Assembly: GCA_963788205.1 (NCBI GenBank)
Contig: CAWBGG010000005.1
Span: forward strand, 580,520-644,519
Length of the DNA stretch: 64,000 nucleotides
Origin: CAVVMA01 sp963788205
Lineage (GTDB): Bacteria > Desulfobacterota > Binatia > Binatales > Binataceae
Direction of reading: 5' to 3'
The notes under the pieces were generated by a model. The model had not been told where the DNA came from, ran no database searches, and saw only the letters and a list, made by a program, of their open reading frames with translations. Positions 36,550 through 45,170 of the stretch are shown here, piece by piece (the stretch's first letter is position 1; every line of letters begins with the position of its first letter). Position numbers and translations under genes: made by a program.

Positions 36550-38253
36550 CGCGCAGCCGCGCTCATGCCTCACGGTCTGCAGCGCCGGACGCATTTCGGC
36601 GTCGGCGAACAGATCGTGGCCGGTATTCGGATTGCGATCGAAGCGCGGAAAGTTGCTCGAGCTTACCTCCAGCCTGATCCGATGGCCCGCCTTGAAGGCG
36701 TTGGCGGTGGACCACAGGTCAATCGTGAATTCGTAGCCTTTGCCCGGCGTCATCAGCGCCGCCACCGAAGACGATTCGCGGAAGCGCGCGCGGATGATGC
36801 CGTCGGTCAGGTTGCGCGCGAAGCCGCACGGCGAAACGTCCACCAGCTTGGCGGTGAAATCGGTATCGGGCGCGGAAGAGGCCGCATACAGCGTCAGCGT
36901 CACCGGGCCGATCACTTCGAGGTCTTCGGCCAGCGGCGCACTCGAGTAGACCAGCACGTCGGCGCGCTGCTCGATCGGACTCTGATCAAACGCGCCGCCG
37001 CGCAGCGCCGGCGGATAGCAGCATAGCCCGCCGCCGTGCGTCGGCGCCGGATCAAACGGATTGTAAAGAAATGAATCAGGAGGTTCCGCGCCCGGCGAAT
37101 CGGCCGATAGCGCGCCGTCGCCGGCGGCGCTGTTGGCGCGGCCCCGGCTGTGCAGGTAATAGCGGCGGAACTCGGCGCCCGGAACCGGCCAATCCTTGTA
37201 TTCGCGCCATTCGTTGGCGCCCATCACGTAAATTCGCGCCGCGCCGTCGCGCTCGACACCGTTGGCCTTGCCCTTGAGCCAGTAGTCGAACCAGCGCAGA
37301 TGCGCGCCGTCCACGTCGGATGAGATCGGGCTGGCGCGGAAGCCGTAGTCGACGTCGCCGACCAGATTGGTGAACGGCACCGAATGGTTCCACGGACCCA
37401 TCATGAGGCGCTGCCCGATCCGCGCCGCTTCGCTGCCGCCGCGCGACCTCATCCCCAGGTAATTGCGAATCGTGCCGCCCTGAAAGATATCGTGCCATCC
37501 GCCGATATTCAGCGCCGGCACGGTGATTTGGCGGTGGCGCTCCTCAATCGAGAGCCCGCGCCAATAGTCATCGTAGCCCGGATGCTCCAGCCATTCGAAG
37601 AAAAACGGCGCACCGGCCTTGAACAGCGGAAATTCCTTGAGCGGCGTGAAGGGCATCTGATCGACCATCCGATCGATACTGCCCATCACCGCTCCAAGCT
37701 CCGCCATCGCGGCCGGATTGGAGCTACGCTCGCGCAACAGCCGCGGCAATGCCAACGCGATCATGCACCAGCTTACGTTGAAGAAGAGCGCGAACGCGCC
37801 ACCCTGATAGGTCCATCCGTCGTGATAGTCACTGGCCGTGACCGACGGGGCCATCGCCTTGAGACTGGGGGGCGCCAGCGTGGCCGCCAGCCATTGCGTC
37901 GCGCCCATGTACGACGGTCCGTAGGAGCCGATTTTGCCGTCTGACCACGGCTGGCGCGCCGCCCACTCGATCGTGTCGTAGCCGTCGCGCGGCTCGTCCT
38001 TGAAGCAGGTGAACGTGCCGTCGGAGGCAAAGCGCCCGCGGCAATCCTGCACCAGCACGTTGTAGCCCGCGCCCGCGGCACGGAGCGCGTCCAGCGTCAT
38101 CATCGAGATTGCCGGCACCGACTTGTCATACGGCGTGCGATTGAGCAACACCGGGAGCCGCTCGGGGCCGTCGGGCCGGTAGAGGTCGGCCCGCAGCACG
38201 CATCCGTCGCGCATCGGCGCCTCGAGATTTTTTTCCACGATGATTCTCGGCAT
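36508..38253 (-). CDS. CocE/NonD family hydrolase
   Basis: 581 residues, Xaa-Pro dipeptidyl-peptidase S15 superfamily. The nucleophile Ser is in GSYGPSYMGATQW, the catalytic Asp lies in SAPDTDFTAKLVDV and the His in FKAGHRIRLEVSSSNF, followed by the typical PRFDRNPNTG. These enzymes cleave esters or amides. Starts at ATG 38253 with GGAG eight bases before; an open frame upstream to 38826 lies opposite the ferritin-like gene and is a shadow. Substrate unknown. Confidence 0.93.
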   Translation of the reverse strand: MPRIIVEKNLEAPMRDGCVLRADLYRPDGPERLPVLLNRTPYDKSVPAISMMTLDALRAAGAGYNVLVQDCRGRFASDGTFTCFKDEPRDGYDTIEWAARQPWSDGKIGSYGPSYMGATQWLAATLAPPSLKAMAPSVTASDYHDGWTYQGGAFALFFNVSWCMIALALPRLLRERSSNPAAMAELGAVMGSIDRMVDQMPFTPLKEFPLFKAGAPFFFEWLEHPGYDDYWRGLSIEERHRQITVPALNIGGWHDIFQGGTIRNYLGMRSRGGSEAARIGQRLMMGPWNHSVPFTNLVGDVDYGFRASPISSDVDGAHLRWFDYWLKGKANGVERDGAARIYVMGANEWREYKDWPVPGAEFRRYYLHSRGRANSAAGDGALSADSPGAEPPDSFLYNPFDPAPTHGGGLCCYPPALRGGAFDQSPIEQRADVLVYSSAPLAEDLEVIGPVTLTLYAASSAPDTDFTAKLVDVSPCGFARNLTDGIIRARFRESSSVAALMTPGKGYEFTIDLWSTANAFKAGHRIRLEVSSSNFPRFDRNPNTGHDLFADAEMRPALQTVRHERGCASYLTLPIAPQNRQ

Positions 38254-38388
38254 GTGATACTCCGGACCTGACCTGTAACTGGCTTGTAGCCCGCGCTGTG
38301 CGATCGCATCAAGCATGCTGCGCAGATTTGACAAAATCGCGAGACCGGCAATAAGCTCTGCCAGATACCGCCGGACAGGAGTAAGCCA

Positions 38389-39030
38389 ATGAGCCGCGAC
38401 TTCGAATTCAAGCAACTGCTGCGCGCCTATCGCAGCGGCATAATCACTCAGGAGGCCTTCGAAGCCGAGATGGCCCAGCTCGAGCGCAGCGGCTCCGCGC
38501 CGGAGTCCAACGACGGCCGCGGTTTCCAGGCCTTCGGCCGGACCTATAAGTCGGAGCGCGACGCGATCATCAGCTTTCTGGACAAGGTGCGCGCCGGAGA
38601 AGCCGGCGGCGGCGAAGCGTTCGCCCGTTGGGCCGCGGTATGCAAGACCGATTGCATCCGCAGCGGGCTCAGGATGGTTGCCGAGCGCGAGAGCTACCAC
38701 GCGCGGGTCTTCGAGCAGCGTGTGCTGGAGCTGGGCGGCGAGAAGCGCGCGAGCATCAATGAGGAAGGCCGCAAGGCCGGCGACTACCTCGCCAATCCCA
38801 ACGTCAGCGACGTTGACAAGCTGCATCGCCTGGCGTCGCGGACCGGCGAGGCCAAGGACGCCGTCAAGCCGATTCAGGAATTCGCCGCCCTAATCAAGGA
38901 AGATATCGAGACTCGCGAAGCGCTCAGGCTGTTCTGCGAAGACGAGTTCTCGACCGCAACCTGGCTGCGGGAATCCTGCGTGGCGCTCGGCGGCGCGAAA
39001 GCCGCGGATGCCGAGCCCGCCAAGGCGTAG
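38389..39030 (+). CDS. Ferritin-like helical protein
   Basis: 213 residues, nearly all helical. Residues 55-205 show helices with ExxxH-type positions (RMVAERESYHARVFEQRVLE, then IKEDIETREALRLFCEDE), as in ferritin-like domains; metal binding is likely but not proven. The N-terminus FKQLLRAYRSGIITQEAFEA is a short helical arm. ATG at 38389 has ACAGGAG seven bases before. It runs divergently from the CocE gene. Confidence 0.68.
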   Translation: MSRDFEFKQLLRAYRSGIITQEAFEAEMAQLERSGSAPESNDGRGFQAFGRTYKSERDAIISFLDKVRAGEAGGGEAFARWAAVCKTDCIRSGLRMVAERESYHARVFEQRVLELGGEKRASINEEGRKAGDYLANPNVSDVDKLHRLASRTGEAKDAVKPIQEFAALIKEDIETREALRLFCEDEFSTATWLRESCVALGGAKAADAEPAKA

Positions 39031-39083
39031 CACAGCCTCGCCCCGCCGGCTCGACATTCTTTGCGATGCGCGGCGCGCGCCGG

Positions 39084-39980
39084 CTAATGGGGCAGAGCGT
39101 TGGTGTTGGGGCCCGTCGGCAACACCGGAGCGCCGCCTGGCGCGCTCGGCGGCATGGCCAACGGCGGCACGCCCATCACATTACCGGATCGCATCCCTCC
39201 CATAGGGCCGCCCATCCCAGCTATCCCGGGTCGGGGCCCCGGCATCTCGCGCTTGGTATAGCCCTCGGGGATGGAGAAAGTATCGGCCGGCAGAGTCTGC
39301 GTCGTGATCTTGGTGACCGTGGTTTCAGACAGCATCGGCGGATGATTCGCTATTATCTGGCTCATCTTCGCAGCCTGCTCCGGCGATAAGCCGGGTATCG
39401 AGATGCTCAGCAGCTTGCGGCTGCTGTTGGTGGCCAGCGGAATGCCGCCCGGCATACTGCCGGTCTCGGTCGCGCCGCCTCCGGTCGCTTGCTCGAGCTT
39501 GAGCGCGGCGGCCTTCTGGAAGGCGGCGTATTCGGCCGCGCCGGGAGCCTCGGTGGAATAGCACGCGGTGCTGGAAGACTCGCTGTTCGGTGTCTTGGTC
39601 GAGGTCGTGTACTCCTCGCATTTGTAGCCGGCTACGGTGCGGGTGTTGCCGGTCTTCTTGTAGCCGAAGCGGTCGCCTATGAATTGCCTGACCATCTGGC
39701 CCTGCGGACCCTTGGGCGGAAAGGGTGACTCGAAGTAGGTCTTGGTGGCGCCGTTGACCATCCTGAGCGTGCCCTTGTCGAGATCGACAATCATGAAGCG
39801 GCCGCCCTCCAGAATCACCTTTTCCTTGTGGCCCTCGACCATGACGGTGCGCTGATGCGCTCCTGAGGCCGGGCCGCGGGTGCCGGAGACTGTTTCACTC
39901 TGTTCCACGACTACGCCGGCCCGCGCGGCGACGTTCCAAAGCATCGCGATTGCCGCGCATGCGGCTGCAATTTTTTTCAT
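39084..39980 (-). CDS. DUF4412-like exported protein
   Basis: 298 residues with a signal peptide (MKKIAAACAAIAMLWNVAARA). The middle reads ILEGGRFMIVDLDKGTLRMV and YKCEEYTTSTKTPNS, typical of DUF4412, which forms a lipocalin-like beta barrel of unknown role. The C-terminus is Gly/Pro/Met-rich and disordered. Its ATG overlaps the stop of the membrane-protein gene upstream by four bases, so the two are coupled. Confidence 0.82.
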   Translation of the reverse strand: MKKIAAACAAIAMLWNVAARAGVVVEQSETVSGTRGPASGAHQRTVMVEGHKEKVILEGGRFMIVDLDKGTLRMVNGATKTYFESPFPPKGPQGQMVRQFIGDRFGYKKTGNTRTVAGYKCEEYTTSTKTPNSESSSTACYSTEAPGAAEYAAFQKAAALKLEQATGGGATETGSMPGGIPLATNSSRKLLSISIPGLSPEQAAKMSQIIANHPPMLSETTVTKITTQTLPADTFSIPEGYTKREMPGPRPGIAGMGGPMGGMRSGNVMGVPPLAMPPSAPGGAPVLPTGPNTNALPH

Positions 39981-41068
39981 AGCCAGTTTTCTCCCTGCGC
40001 GCGCCCGATTTCCAGGACCTGTTCCCGTGCAGCCCCTGCCGCTTCGTCCTGCCCCGCGCGCTCTGCGAGCAGGCGATAAACCGCCAGGCTGATCAGCCCG
40101 AACAAAACCCAGACCAGTTCCTTGATCCGCCTGAGCAATCCAACCACGAAGCCCAAGCCCGCCGGATAGCCCAGCACGGCAAAGATCAGCGCTTTGCCGC
40201 CCTCCTGGCTGACGAGCTTGGCCGGAATCAGAAAGGTGGCGCGCTCGATTAGCTGCCCCACCGCCTCGACCACCAGCACGACCATCAGCGGCGCCGGTTG
40301 ATGGAGCAGCCGGAGCAGGATGTAGATCTCCACCGGCCCCAGGCTCCATGCAAAAAGGTAGCAGGCGCATGATGCCACCAGCCGCAGCCGATGGTTGGCG
40401 TAGAAGTCCTTCAGGATCGCATCGGCTTCGGCAGCGCCCGACTTCACCTCGGGATCGTTGAACATCGGCACGATTCCCGAGGCGGCCTCGAGCAGATGGG
40501 AAAACGGCCGCTTCATCTGCACGAAAAAGAAGCCGCCTATCAGCGCGATCGCGAACGCCAGACCGCCGATCACGGCCCAAAAGAGGCTGCGCACTTGCCC
40601 TTCCATCGGAATAGAGATCAGCAGTGCGGCGGTGACGAACCCGATTTGTCCGATCGCCTCGGCCAGCGCCGCGATCACCACGGTCGCCATCCCCACCGGC
40701 ATCCTGAGTTTGCGCCGCACCATCGAGGCCATCACCGGCTGCCCGCCCAGTTGTGCGGTGGGCGTGATATAGTCGACGGCCTCACCCGCGATTCGCACCG
40801 CGAACAGTTGCGGAAAATGCAGCCCGCGCGGCCGATTCACGATCGCCACCCACCATCCCAGGGCGTTGGCCGCGCGCGCGACGGTCTCCAGCGCGATCGT
40901 AAGCGCGAGCCCCCACGCGGCCAGCCGCAGGTACTCGACGATTTGGCCGACCCCGAAGCGCCTCAGGAACCACAGGTAAAATCCCAGCGCGACCAGTATC
41001 GCCAAGGTCTCAAAGCGGACTATTAGGGTCTCGATTCTTCGCATCAGGGACGCAGCCTGCTTCTCCAT
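39977..41068 (-). CDS. Lysylphosphatidylglycerol synthase TM-domain/HpnL-like membrane protein
   Basis: 363 residues with about eight membrane segments. The region RIAGEAVDYITPTAQLGGQP, where the family has E-x-x-x-x-x-x-P-x-x-x-x-G, places it in the UPF0104/flippase-like family; related proteins act in hopanoid, carotenoid or lipid-linked sugar export. The C-terminal 40 residues are soluble and acidic. It ends in an ATGA overlap with the DUF4412 gene, suggesting the two products work together at the cell envelope. Specific role unknown. Confidence 0.8.
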   Translation of the reverse strand: MEKQAASLMRRIETLIVRFETLAILVALGFYLWFLRRFGVGQIVEYLRLAAWGLALTIALETVARAANALGWWVAIVNRPRGLHFPQLFAVRIAGEAVDYITPTAQLGGQPVMASMVRRKLRMPVGMATVVIAALAEAIGQIGFVTAALLISIPMEGQVRSLFWAVIGGLAFAIALIGGFFFVQMKRPFSHLLEAASGIVPMFNDPEVKSGAAEADAILKDFYANHRLRLVASCACYLFAWSLGPVEIYILLRLLHQPAPLMVVLVVEAVGQLIERATFLIPAKLVSQEGGKALIFAVLGYPAGLGFVVGLLRRIKELVWVLFGLISLAVYRLLAERAGQDEAAGAAREQVLEIGRAQGENWL

Positions 41069-41233
41069 TCTGGCGGGGGTTAGATGGGCATTGTTTCAGC
41101 GCTGTGACTAGGGCGCAAGCCGTACGGATTGCGGACGCCGGCCTGATCGAGCGTCGAAAAGCGCCGGAAAACGCCTGCCTTCGCATGGGCGTTGACAGGA
41201 CGTGGTGAGCGCGGGAAGAATTCGGCAAATCCG

Positions 41234-41500
41234 ATGGCGCTGAACGGCTTCCAGGTTATTGACGCGGACGGGCACGTCACCGAACCCGCCGACCTGTATC
41301 GTACTCATATCGATCCGAAGTTTCGCCCCGCGATCGAAGCGATCCTGAAAGGCGTGGGCGCCGGCAACCTCGGTATCATCCCCGCGCTGTATCCCAAATG
41401 GCGCTCGGCGGCACGCGCGCTGGGCGAAACAAAAGAGAACCCGAGCCTCAGCAAGTTTCCCTCGGGACGGAATCATCCGCAGGCCTCGCCGGCGGCGGCT
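41234..41500 (+). CDS. Amidohydrolase 2 family protein, 5' part of a frameshifted gene
   Basis: N-terminal segment MALNGFQVIDADGHVTEPAD through to about 41490, where the reading frame jumps. The D-x-D-x-H-x-x-E-P start is the metal-binding HxE-type motif of ACMSD-like amidohydrolases. The frame stays open to 41770, but after the GC-rich (CGG)n stretch at 41480-41500 it is out of frame with the conserved protein. An indel of one base there joins it to the next part. Confidence 0.75.
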
Positions 41501-42372
41501 ACGACCCCCACGAGCGCATCCGCGATATGGATCGCGAGGGGATCGACGTTGCGGTCTGCTTCGCCACCGTCGCGACCTCGGTATGCGTGGTCGCCGACCC
41601 CGAATTCGAGGCCGCGCTGGCTCGCGCCTACAACCGATGGCTCGGCGAATACTGCTCGGCTTATCCGGCGAGAATCAAAGGCGTCGGCATCGTGCCGCAG
41701 CGCGATATGGCGAAATGCGCCGCCGAAGTCGCATGGCTTGCGCGGGAGCCATGGGCGGTCGGAATCATGACCTTCGGTAATCTCGATGGACGGCTCGCGG
41801 ACCATCCTTACTTCGATCCGCTTTATCGTGCAGCCGCGAACGCCGGCCTGCCGATCTGCTTTCACGGCGGCACCGATCTGCCGCCATTCGCGCCCGGCCG
41901 TGAGGATGTTGGCGACAACATGTTCCTGATGCATCTGACCGGCCACGTATGGCATCAGATGCGCGCGATGGCGTCGGCAGTCGGCGGCGGCTTGTTCGAG
42001 CGTTATCCAGAGCTGCGCATCGGATTCTTCGAGGGCGGCATCTCATGGGTGCCATGGTGGGCCGAACGGATGGACGACCATTATCGGCACTTCGGCGGCC
42101 ACACGCCGCATCTGAAGCGCGCGCCCTCCGAGCATATGCGCGGCCCGCGATGCTACTTCACGTTCGATCCCGACGAGGAGCTGCTGCCAGAGGCGCTGGC
42201 GTCGCTCGGCCCCTCGCGCCTGATGTGGGCGTCGGACTATCCGCACTTCGACGCGCGCTTTCCCGACGCTGCCGAAATGATCGTGAATCACGCGCGACTA
42301 ACAGACGATCAGAAACGCGCGGTGCTCTCGGAGAACGCGTTGAACTTCTACAGGCGGCTGGGCGACAGGTGA
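41398..42372 (+). CDS. Amidohydrolase 2 family protein, 3' part of a frameshifted gene
   Basis: Main part of the same gene in the next frame; true homology begins near 41490 (GGYDPHERIRDMDREGIDVA). Metal ligands appear in PICFHGGTDL, MHLTGHVWHQM, and the C-terminal ASDYPHFDARFPDA; ERYPELRIGFFEGGISWVPW is a signature of the family. Joined, the protein would be about 378 residues, the normal length. Members act as decarboxylases or hydrolases of small aromatic or aliphatic acids. Confidence 0.85.
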   Translation: MALGGTRAGRNKREPEPQQVSLGTESSAGLAGGGYDPHERIRDMDREGIDVAVCFATVATSVCVVADPEFEAALARAYNRWLGEYCSAYPARIKGVGIVPQRDMAKCAAEVAWLAREPWAVGIMTFGNLDGRLADHPYFDPLYRAAANAGLPICFHGGTDLPPFAPGREDVGDNMFLMHLTGHVWHQMRAMASAVGGGLFERYPELRIGFFEGGISWVPWWAERMDDHYRHFGGHTPHLKRAPSEHMRGPRCYFTFDPDEELLPEALASLGPSRLMWASDYPHFDARFPDAAEMIVNHARLTDDQKRAVLSENALNFYRRLGDR

Positions 42373-42390
42373 ACGCAGGGCGCCGTTGTT

Positions 42391-42479
42391 CACCTCTCCC
42401 GCGTCTGCGTCGTTGACGCAGCCGCGAACCGGGAGAGGTCGGCGGGCGCTTGCTTAAACAAGCGCCCGCCGGGTGAGGG
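42391..42479. repeat. REP-type palindromic element with nested hairpins
   Basis: CACCTCTCCC and GGGAGAGGT bracket a CTGCGTC/GACGCAG hairpin, and a second perfect 12-base stem (GGCGGGCGCTTG with CAAGCGCCCGCC, 42440-42471) follows before GGTGAGGG. Elements with the same CTCTCCC...GGGAGAGG core recur at 62411 and 63617. It lies in the convergent gap after the amidohydrolase. Confidence 0.8.
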
Positions 42480-42500
42480 CGTGCGCGCCCGTGGAAACCG

Positions 42501-43547
42501 CTACACCTTGAACCGGACGTGGATGATGTCGCCGTCGCGCATCACGTAGTCCTTGCCCTCGAGCCTGAACTTGCCTGCTTCCTTCACCTTCGCTTCGGAG
42601 CCCGCCGCGGCGAAATCGTCGTAGCCCATCACCTCGCAGCGGATGAACCCGCGCGCGATGTCGCTGTGGATTTCCGCCGCGGCCTCCAGCGCGGTGGCGC
42701 CATTGCGCAGCGGCCACGCATGCGCTTCGGGCTCGCCGACGGTGTAGAAGGTGATCAACCCAAGATGGCGATACAGCGCGGCGATCAGCCGTTCGCGGGC
42801 CGGCCGGTCGAGCCCGGCCTCGCGCAGCAACTCGCGCTGCGCGTCGGCTTCGAGCTCCCACAGCTCGGCCTCAAAGGCGGCCGCGATTCTGAAGACCTCC
42901 AGGCCGCGCTCGCTCAGCGTGGCGCGCTCGGCCGGGCTCAATTCGGCGGTTGCACTGTCGGTGTCGCAGTTGACCCCGACCATCGCGGGCTTGCGCGAGA
43001 TGAATCCGAAGCTCGAAAACGCCTGCAGCTCCTGCGCCGTCATCTCGAGCGTCCTGAGCGCGTTGCCGGCCTCCAGCCATTTGAGGCATCGCTCCAGCGA
43101 GGCGCGCTCAAAGTCGCTGAGGCCCTTGTCTTTCTTGAGCCGTTCGTAGCGCCGCTCGGTCTGCTCGAAGTCGGCGAACACCAGCTCCGCCTCGATCGCC
43201 TCGATCGCGGCCGCGAGCGGCACCCGATTGCCGCCGAACTGCGGGACCACGATCAGCAATGCGTCGAGATCGCGAATCAGCGGAAGCAGGCTCAAGTCGA
43301 GGGCCGCGCCTTCCTTTTGCTCCTTGGGATTGGGCGCGAAGTCGAGCATCGTCAGCTCGGCGGGCACCAGTTTCTTCGACTGATGGGCCTTGGAGAGAAA
43401 ATCCAGCCGCGGGTCGGCGACCTTGATCTGCCCCAGCCGCGCGCGATTCTTGGCGTCGGGCTGGCCCGGAATGGGAGCCATCCCGGTCAACGCATGAAAC
43501 ACGGTCGATTTCCCGGCGCCTCGCGCGCCGATAATTCCAGACTTCAA
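42501..43547 (-). CDS. YchF/OBG-type GTPase or ATPase with TGS domain
   Basis: 348 residues. Ras-like P-loop domain with GARGAGKST (7-15), a G2/G3 region with LTMLDFAPNP, and a C-terminal TGS domain (LITFYTVGEPEAHAWPLRNG, SDIARGFIRCEVMGYDD). The last is typical of the YchF family, which binds ribosomes and often prefers ATP. It is slightly shorter than E. coli YchF (363 residues) and diverged: DxxG is replaced, so it is a YchF-like paralog rather than certain YchF. Confidence 0.87.
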   Translation of the reverse strand: MKSGIIGARGAGKSTVFHALTGMAPIPGQPDAKNRARLGQIKVADPRLDFLSKAHQSKKLVPAELTMLDFAPNPKEQKEGAALDLSLLPLIRDLDALLIVVPQFGGNRVPLAAAIEAIEAELVFADFEQTERRYERLKKDKGLSDFERASLERCLKWLEAGNALRTLEMTAQELQAFSSFGFISRKPAMVGVNCDTDSATAELSPAERATLSERGLEVFRIAAAFEAELWELEADAQRELLREAGLDRPARERLIAALYRHLGLITFYTVGEPEAHAWPLRNGATALEAAAEIHSDIARGFIRCEVMGYDDFAAAGSEAKVKEAGKFRLEGKDYVMRDGDIIHVRFKV

Positions 43548-43894
43548 GGTCGAGTCTCCAAAGCCTCAGAGCGTGGCACATCGGGCGGCGGGGAGAAAGC
43601 GATTGCCGGGGATGGTAGTGGCCGGTTTTCAATTGTCGTCCATCCAAGGCTCATCAGGGGGCGATAAACACGGGCAGGTGCAGGGCCGCAGCACCTCTCG
43701 CCCGAACTGGCGATTTTGTTGCAATGGACAGTCAAGCAAATTGTGCTGGAAGCTGCTCAGGCACCGCCGGATGCCGGGGGATCGGACGACCATGAACCGA
43801 GTATTAGCGCGCCTTGGGATCGCCAGCGAGGTGCGCTATGCCCGTGAATCCGATATTACTTGGGCAAGCCGATCTGAATTGGCCGGTGGAAGTT
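43548..43894. other. Gap with only a weak small frame
   Basis: No clear gene. One frame (about 43670-43847) reads ELAILLQWTVKQIVLEAAQA and then an acidic end, which looks like a gene tail, but it has no good start. A longer frame at 43573-43917 is basic, Cys-rich and not protein-like. The gap marks the left edge of the second accessory region. Confidence 0.35.
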
Positions 43895-44510
43895 ATGAGA
43901 TTCACGCTCACGTATAGCGGGCCGCTGCATGCCGCATCCGATGGTGACAAGCGGACGCAGGACAAGCATCGGCTACGGGAAGAGTTTCAACCACAGCTTC
44001 GCGATGTCTGGAGCACAACCGCAGAACTTGGCGCAAAAACGTTCAACGCGCAGCGGCTCTCACGAACCAACCCCGAAAATCCCCCCGATGAGGCAGCGCT
44101 TGATCTTCCCTTCAAGCAGATCGGCGCATTCCGGTTCGTACCGTTAGTTAGCCGCATTCTATTCATGGTCTGCGATTTGGATATCTTGTTCCTGCGTCGC
44201 GAACCGCGCGGTTTCATCGTGAACTTTGGTGGCGATATCGATAATCGGTTGAAGGTGCTTTTTGACGCGCTGCGGAATGCCGAAGGATGCGAGCGAACTC
44301 CCCTCGGCTAGCGCAATTCCAGATAAATCAGAAACACCCTTCGCATGTCTGCTGGAAGATGACAGCCTCATTACGAGCTTCCGCGTGGAGTCGGAGCGGC
44401 TATTGGGGCCGCTTGCGCCAGACAATAAGGCGAACGTAAAGCTCGTCATCAAAGTAACCGTCAAGCTTCAACGCCTGACCTATTGGAACATGGGCTTAGA
44501 GAATGGCTAG
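43895..44510 (+). pseudogene. Conserved hypothetical protein, frameshifted
   Basis: Part one (43895-about 44275) reads MRFTLTYSGPLHAASDGDKR, ..., NFGGDIDNRLKVLFDALR; part two continues in the next frame with MPKDASELPSASAIPDKSET and FACLLEDDSLITSFRVESER, ending at 44510. Together about 205 residues, colinear with a widespread hypothetical family that keeps D-I-D-N-R-x-K-x-L-x-D-A-L and L-x-E-D-D. The Asp-rich pattern suggests metal binding, as in RusA-like Holliday resolvases (GDxDNxxKxxxDAL), so a nuclease role is possible. An extra base in GGAATG near 44275 breaks it. An in-frame ATG at 43838 is an alternative start. Confidence 0.75.
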
Positions 44511-44527
44511 CGCGAAGGTGCGCCTAG

Positions 44528-44908
44528 TTAATGTTCACGACGAGGATAAATAACAAAGTAGACTAGCCCCTTCGCAAGGTTCTCATAGCGGTGAAAGGTC
44601 CAGTCCTCGTCGCGATTCATGAAGGTGTGCCACACCATCAGGCCGAACATCATCCCGGCAAGCTCCGCGTTGCGTCTAGCCGCGTTACTCCAGATGGGCT
44701 CATATGGGCCGCCGGTCCAGTCTGCTCCAGGTATCCAACTACTTGTCTGGATATCCTTGCCTAGTCTCATGTCGGCGTCGATCTTTGCGTTTAGAGCATC
44801 TTCGATCGCATCAAACTCAGCCGTACTGAGCCGTCTACGCAAGACTTGCCAAGATTCGTCGTGGGGAACACTGTGGATTTGCTCGGTTCCGTCTGGATTC
44901 CAAAGCAT
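44528..44908 (-). CDS. Hypothetical protein of a phage/island-associated family
   Basis: 126 residues. Starts MLWNPDGTEQIHSVPHDESW, continues FDAIEDALNAKIDADMRLGK and SSWIPGADWTGGPYEPIWSN, then ends MMFGLMVWHTFMNRDEDWTF. Not a named family that I can give, but the Trp-rich, well-ordered sequence is clearly a protein. ATG at 44908 with GAGGAAGG four bases before is much better than the start 18 bases upstream. Converges on the frameshifted gene. Confidence 0.68.
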   Translation of the reverse strand: MLWNPDGTEQIHSVPHDESWQVLRRRLSTAEFDAIEDALNAKIDADMRLGKDIQTSSWIPGADWTGGPYEPIWSNAARRNAELAGMMFGLMVWHTFMNRDEDWTFHRYENLAKGLVYFVIYPRREH

Positions 44909-44965
44909 ATGCCTTCCTCGCCCCAATCTTGAACGATCATCGCGGGCAATGGTAGAACGACGAAA

Positions 44966-44993
44966 GCCCCGTCGAGTTGGCGCTTGACGGGGC
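44966..44993. terminator. Hairpin, probable terminator
   Basis: GCCCCGTC with GACGGGGC, eight-base perfect stem and 12-base loop. Read on the minus strand it is followed by TTTCGTCG. It would end a transcript from the right on the minus strand, or insulate the gene at 44528-44908. The rest of 44994-45166 holds a second inverted pair (ACGCTCGC and GCGTAGCGAG) and no gene. Confidence 0.5.
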
Positions 44994-45170
44994 AGTATAG
45001 GCTTGTCGTGAAGGAGCGGAAGACAACCAATAAACCAAGCGACTGAATCTTGCCTGGAGATTTTAGTCGTTCAATCTTGCCGTTTGCTTACGCTCGCGAG
45101 CCATAGCGTAGCGAGGGCAGACGCATGCTGCAAGAGGACTGGCTTGGCACGCGGAGAAGCGACTTTCTAG

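Noticed and set aside
43573..43917. Open frame of 114 codons before the frameshifted orphan gene
   Set aside because: It is basic, Cys-rich and without a ribosome site; its end overlaps the real gene in another frame.
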